Shown here: piece after piece, positions 55,466 to 64,000 of the stretch
How positions within the stretch are numbered: position 1 is the first letter of the stretch
How the letters are laid out: the number at the start of each line of letters is the position of its first letter
Assembly (NCBI GenBank): GCA_033964015.1
Contig: JAWWUD010000102.1
Location: 1-64,000 of the forward strand
Reading direction: 5' to 3'
Length of the DNA stretch: 64,000 nt
DNA from: Scolanthus callimorphus
Taxonomy: Eukaryota > Cnidaria > Anthozoa > Actiniaria > Edwardsiidae
The notes under the pieces: generated by a model
What the model was told of the DNA's origin: nothing
What the model saw: the letters and a program-made list of their open reading frames with translations, nothing else
Databases searched by the model: none
Program-made: the position numbers and the translations under genes

Positions 55466-56218
55466 TAGGCACAGACAGATTCTGCTCGGCAAATTTTGAG
55501 CAACATTTTCAATTTTGAGCAACTTTTTCAATTCTGAGCAACTTTTTTCAACTATGAGCAACTTCTTCGCATATCCGCTATTTCCTATTGAATTTTTACA
55601 ACAATGGCAATTTGTGATACATTTGCCATTTCAAATCAAACACAGAATGAAATATCTTGCTAAAAAGATAATAAAAAAGTACTTTCTTCACCTTGGGTGC
55701 TCACTGCTCAGAGGTATCTTCAAGATATGGATGTCTCGCTGGGTATCACATTCCAAATATAGAGCAGAAGCAAAATGGCGGAAGACCCTATTCAAATTGC
55801 TAGAGAAAATGGGGCTGAGGTGACATAACCTAAAAGGGCTTCCATATAGTTTCTTTCAAAAATAGTAGCAGCAGCTATTATTGTATGAGTTTGATACTAC
55901 AAACTCCCCATTTTTTTTACTAAGCCAACAGAATGGCGGCAAGTGAGTCTCTTTTTAAACAACCGTATTGATTAGTATAATTATGTCATATGCTGTTTAG
56001 AATATAATTGCCTGATTTTATGGAGATGTTGAGTTGAGTGATTCTTTATCATTTTTTAAATAAATCACGCGACAAGCGTGAAGAAATGCTCTTTTTTGGT
56101 GAGCAACTTTTTTGATTCTGTGAGCAACTTTTTCGAATTTGAGCAACTTTTGAGCAACTTTTGAGGGTATTTTGCGGCAACTTTTAAAGAATTTTTGAGC
56201 ATAATCTGTCTGTGCCTA
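55466..56218 (+). mobile_element. hAT-like element with 8-bp TSD
   Basis: Termini TAGGCACAGACAGATT and AATCTGTCTGTGCCTA, flanked by a perfect 8-bp duplication CTTATTAT (55,458-55,465 and 56,219-56,226). Clusters of TTGAGCAACTTTT words lie inside each end. No transposase. Confidence 0.82.
55515..55823 (+). CDS. Small ORF conserved between two hAT-like copies
   Basis: 102 codons; the segment after MSNFFAYPLFPIEF (RMKYLAKKIIKKYFL, WVSHSKYRAEAKWRKTLFKL, LEKMGLR) is shared with the copy at 48,547-48,819, where net 3-base indels keep the frame. It is basic and hydrophobic and matches no family I know. Most differences change residues, so coding constraint is doubtful. Confidence 0.3.
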   Translation: MSNFFNSEQLFSTMSNFFAYPLFPIEFLQQWQFVIHLPFQIKHRMKYLAKKIIKKYFLHLGCSLLRGIFKIWMSRWVSHSKYRAEAKWRKTLFKLLEKMGLR

Positions 56219-56631
56219 CTTATTATGACCAGTGTCGGGCGTACATTACCATTCCAACGAGGCTCGTTGTCCAAGTTACCCTCATTTTAAGAAAATGAGA
56301 AGTATCATATTACATCATCACAAATATAGCTATTCGAAAAACATTTCCAGCCAGCCTCGTTCGATCAATAATCTACACAAGAGTGGATTAACAAGAGTTA
56401 GAATCTTTCCCTACACTATTTGTCCACATCACAGTCAGAAAAGTGTGTATTTTTAGATTTGAGTTTCGCGCGCGAAAGTATTCGAATGCTCAGGCTCGAA
56501 TGCTCGTATACCCAATACACAACAAAATAGAGAATATCCTACCTTATCTTTGCGATTTTAACATGATTAGCCATGATGCATCTGAGGGCGTGAGCTCGTC
56601 TCTTGCGCGCGTGCAAAAGTAATTAATAATA

Positions 56632-56639
56632 TGACGTCA
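56632..56639 (+). promoter_or_regulatory. CRE-like TGACGTCA, LU paralogue 2
   Basis: TATGACGTCA starts its CRE core 43 bases before the ATG and follows GCGCGCGTGCAA, mirroring paralogue 1. Confidence 0.5.
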
Positions 56640-56674
56640 TCAAAGGTCGCGCTTGCATTATATCTTACCGCCAA

Positions 56675-61150
<4,476 letters not shown>

Positions 61151-61339
61151 TGATTTTATTATATATTTGTAGAACTGTATACGTTCGGTACGTTTACTTC
61201 TACTCTGACAGGAGGATTAACGTTTCAGAGGAAAGGAAAAGGGAACAACAGCTATGTGTAGCCGTTGTAGCTTGCGCTGTTTGATTCACACGTCCAGGCC
61301 CCCCACAAAAGGGGAGTACAAAGGGGTCCCTATAGTCCC

Positions 61340-61590
61340 TATTTAACAATTAGACTACGAGTTCGAGTTTTCTATGAAAACGAGAACGAGTAGTCTAATT
61401 GTTTTAGTAGAAACCCACTGGCATAATACCTTTGAATTGTTGCTAAAACGTATTTATTTTAATGGTTTTAGAACGTTTTGCGCCAGCGTTTACGCTACTC
61501 ACTATCTATTACGTAATAGATAGTGAGTAGCGGAGCCAATCAGATTGCAGGATTCGTGATAGTATGCGAGTGGGTTTCTACTAAAAAGGA
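61340..61590. repeat. Palindromic MITE downstream of LU paralogue 2
   Basis: AACAATTAGACTACGAG ... GAGTAGTCTAATTGTT hairpin, ACTATCTATTACGTAATAGA palindrome and the word GTGGGTTTCTACTAAAA at the right. Confidence 0.55.
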
Positions 61591-62559
61591 ATATACGGGG
61601 ATAGTAATGTAGGGTGTACCTGGCTGGAGGTATTAAAAAGACCGATTTCTTGGTGAAATGCTTCGATAACAAGTTCTCACACAAGCCATAGACAGCGCAA
61701 CTTCGCACTATAGAATCCCATATACATCAACACCGCGGCAAAAATCATTTGCCATGTGCCAAAGATTCACTTCCTCTGAAATGAAAACAAAAGTAATAAT
61801 TTACATAAATTTGGAAAAAGTAAGCCCCAGACAAAAAACGTAAGGCCAAAAGTTACAGAGCGCAGCTAATATGATCATATTTTTTTTTTCTGAACTCTTG
61901 CACCTCGTACTTTAAGGCTTAACAAATCCGAGGCAAAAATTATGGTTTAAAGCCAAAATTTATCGTTCCCTGTTGTTGTTGTGTAGATTTTTTAATTCTC
62001 TTCATTTCACAGGTTAATCTTTAGCGCAAGCGAACTGCGTTTTGCCGCGGTGTCATATACATCTAGAGTTGCCGGTATCGAGTGTTTTGCCAGGAGTCAC
62101 TGTGCCATTAGTTAATATTGTTCAAGAGAAAATGATCATTTTCAGCGGTCTAGCCCATGGTTGGGAACCCTGTGGCACTAGGCCTCTTGGTTCGCCATCT
62201 TGTTCTCACGATAGTTGACATTGCTTTCTCCTCATTAAACCTGTTTTTATACAAACCTCTGTGGCGTTGGCGGATCTGGCTCTATCTCTTTGCTGGCGCT
62301 GGCCAAGCGGCAAATCCTTGACGTCACTCATCAATAAGCCACGCAGCCAAAAGGAGCCTGGGAACGAGGCTAGACTTATTCCTGAGGTACAACAGAAAGG
62401 CCGTCTAGGAGACTAGCAGATTATACTTATCCCAGGAACTACAGGGACTACAATGCACTGCGAGCTACGAAACAAGACAAATGGTTCTTGACTGCGTTTT
62501 TCTGAGCAATGTCATATATCAAAAATACCCTGAATAAAACCGCCGTTTTTTAAACGTCC

Positions 62560-62816
62560 ATAGAGCGGTTTTCACATGACTGTCGTGAAAACAATTGCAA
62601 TTGAGCAATCACTAGCCAATCAGAATCGAGAGAAATCACCACTTGCCCTGAATGGCTTTTCTCTCAGCCAATCACAAGCCGAACCAATTACTAAGTAATT
62701 ACGCAATTGTATTTACTACAGAATTTGATTGGCTGAGAAAAACGAGTAGCCAATGAAAACGCAAAGCAATCGCAATTACATAACAAGGGTTGACAGTCAT
62801 GTGAAATCCGCTCTAT
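62560..62816. mobile_element. MITE with ATAGAGCGG termini, 257 bp
   Basis: ATAGAGCGGTTTTCACATGA at 62,560 and the imperfect inverse ending CCGCTCTAT at 62,816. The interior contains several AGCCAATCA words. Confidence 0.72.
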
Positions 62817-63545
62817 TTGGAAGTGACGATAGGTCCCCTACTGATAAAGAATTTCGGCGACATTCGCCAGAAAAACGCTCTGACCTTTTTTTTTTCGACC
62901 CACTTCTTACTGTTTGTGAAGCCTGATGAAAAAACTGCACGCTGTGCGGCCTGTTTTTCGAGATAGCTTGCGCCATGATTGGTTCTTTGTTTTGTGGCTT
63001 CAAGGTCTAATTCCCAAAGATAAGGGATCTAGCTTAGCAGCCAGGCCACATCTATTGTCCAAAGGGAACCCGCGGTCTTTGCATTCTACGTACGCGCTAA
63101 GACATCCAAGAACATCAATTCAACACAAACAGGGCTAAGAGCACCTTTTTTAACGCACATTGCCATCTTGTAAATAGTTTTTAAAGCCTCGATATTTTTG
63201 AACAAATCTTGTAATTTTAATTTTATCCAGCATTATAGTTTTAGTATTGTAAATAATATTTTCATAATTCAGCCTATTGGCTGCAATGATTATATTTCAT
63301 AAACTATCTATCTACCCGCGCAGCTCGCCCCAGTCCCTAGCAAGGGGCTCACTTTTTAAATTGTGGATACGCGTAGCGCAACATCGCTAGGTGACCAAAC
63401 TTGGGTAAAGAGTTATCTTCGTGTGAAATGGAGTCCAGCAGTAGCAGGGACTTCTGTACTGCGCATGTACGAATCCGCTGACCAATTCAATGTGATTCCG
63501 GGCGCTATAATCGCCAATTTTCATTTTTTAGTCGGAATTGACAGA

Positions 63546-63761
63546 ATGGCGCGAAATTTTCAGCTCGCACTTTTCTTTTTTCTTTATTTTTTAATTCAAA
63601 ATATTTCTACGATAAGCTCTAGTGTTCTGTGTGCAACAAACGAGATGTCGACAGGACACGTTCTGACTCCACTTTTAAGCCATGTTACGACCAGTGTTAC
63701 GGAAATTGTTTCAAACGATGATGATAGCATGCAGCTTGAACACCATGATAAGCTACCATAG
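63546..63761 (+). CDS. Hypothetical small ORF with signal-like N-terminus
   Basis: From ATG 63,546 the frame reads MARNFQLALFFFLYFLIQNI, a good signal peptide or membrane segment, then a serine/threonine-rich stretch (STISSSVLCATNEMSTGHV, LLSHVTTSVTEIV) and an acidic end, stopping at 63,761. It might be a first exon whose reading runs past a donor. I recognise no family and it could be chance. Confidence 0.25.
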   Translation: MARNFQLALFFFLYFLIQNISTISSSVLCATNEMSTGHVLTPLLSHVTTSVTEIVSNDDDSMQLEHHDKLP

Positions 63762-63769
63762 AACAGGGT

Positions 63770-64000
63770 GGGGAAGGGGTTCTCCGTGATCCGTGATTCA
63801 CCCCAAATTTGCTCCGTGACTCGTGAAAACAGGAAAATTATTGCCGTGATCCGTGAAATCGCATGTCCTCGTGACCCGTGATTTTACGAATTTCTCTTAC
63901 GTGACTCGTGATTACAGGCCTAGAGATTCGTGAAACGTGAAAGCTGGTCATTAGAGACGGACCATTTGGACCAATATCGAGCAGGCTCATTCTCTCCTGA
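63770..64000 (+). repeat. Degenerate CGTGA-word repeat at window edge
   Basis: Iterated TCCGTGATCCGTGATT, GTGACTCGTGA and GTGACCCGTGATT over at least 180 bp, running toward the window end. Confidence 0.6.

Overview
This is a window of animal nuclear DNA. Coding sequence is split by GT-AG introns, intergenic DNA is AT-rich, and palindromic MITE-like elements, tRNA-headed SINEs and decayed LINE fragments are dense. The protein set (a TPR-CHAT protein, Ly6/uPAR-type cysteine-rich secreted proteins, an intronless P-loop sulfotransferase-like protein, a spatacsin orthologue) and the repeats most resemble an anthozoan cnidarian (coral or sea anemone). That placement is inference from gene and repeat content, without any database search.

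Layout. (1) About 0.5-25.0 kb, + strand: the 3' third of SPG11 (spatacsin). I could reconstruct 17 exons from splice sites and reading phase, ending at a stop codon at 24,956; the 5' part lies upstream of the window. Its introns are full of transposons, including a 3.8-kb tyrosine-recombinase-type retroelement with split direct repeats (13,712-17,507) sitting inside a MITE that also carries a SINE. The coding frame is interrupted four times: one in-frame TAA and three apparent single-base losses. (2) 25.0-30.6 kb: a 66-bp minisatellite, MITEs and a broken LINE. (3) 31.0-35.1 kb and 56.7-61.2 kb, + strand: two paralogous small genes for secreted or membrane-anchored Ly6/uPAR (three-finger) proteins with matching exon phases and a shared CRE-like promoter motif. 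(4) 35.6-37.1 kb: a foldback-type element whose inverted termini are tandem arrays. (5) 38.0-41.4 kb, - strand: an intact 1,117-codon intronless TPR-CHAT protein with 13 TPR units of exactly 40 residues and a putative His/Cys protease dyad. (6) 41.4-49.7 kb and 50.5-56.6 kb: repeats only, including G/C-tract-bounded elements, two copies of a hAT-like element with a conserved small ORF, and an array of six 20-bp twin-CRE palindromes. (7) 49.8-50.5 kb, + strand: an intronless sulfotransferase-like gene with a C-terminal membrane anchor. (8) 61.2-64.0 kb: MITEs, one weak ORF and a degenerate repeat at the edge.

The genes do not form an operon or pathway: spatacsin acts in lysosome/autophagy biology, TPR-CHAT proteins are candidate signalling proteases, and the Ly6-type proteins are extracellular. 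The most notable items are the split-direct-repeat retroelement with its recognisable empty site, the disrupted SPG11 frame, the CHAT gene, and the paired Ly6-type genes with a conserved promoter element and a possible two-cysteine cassette exon.
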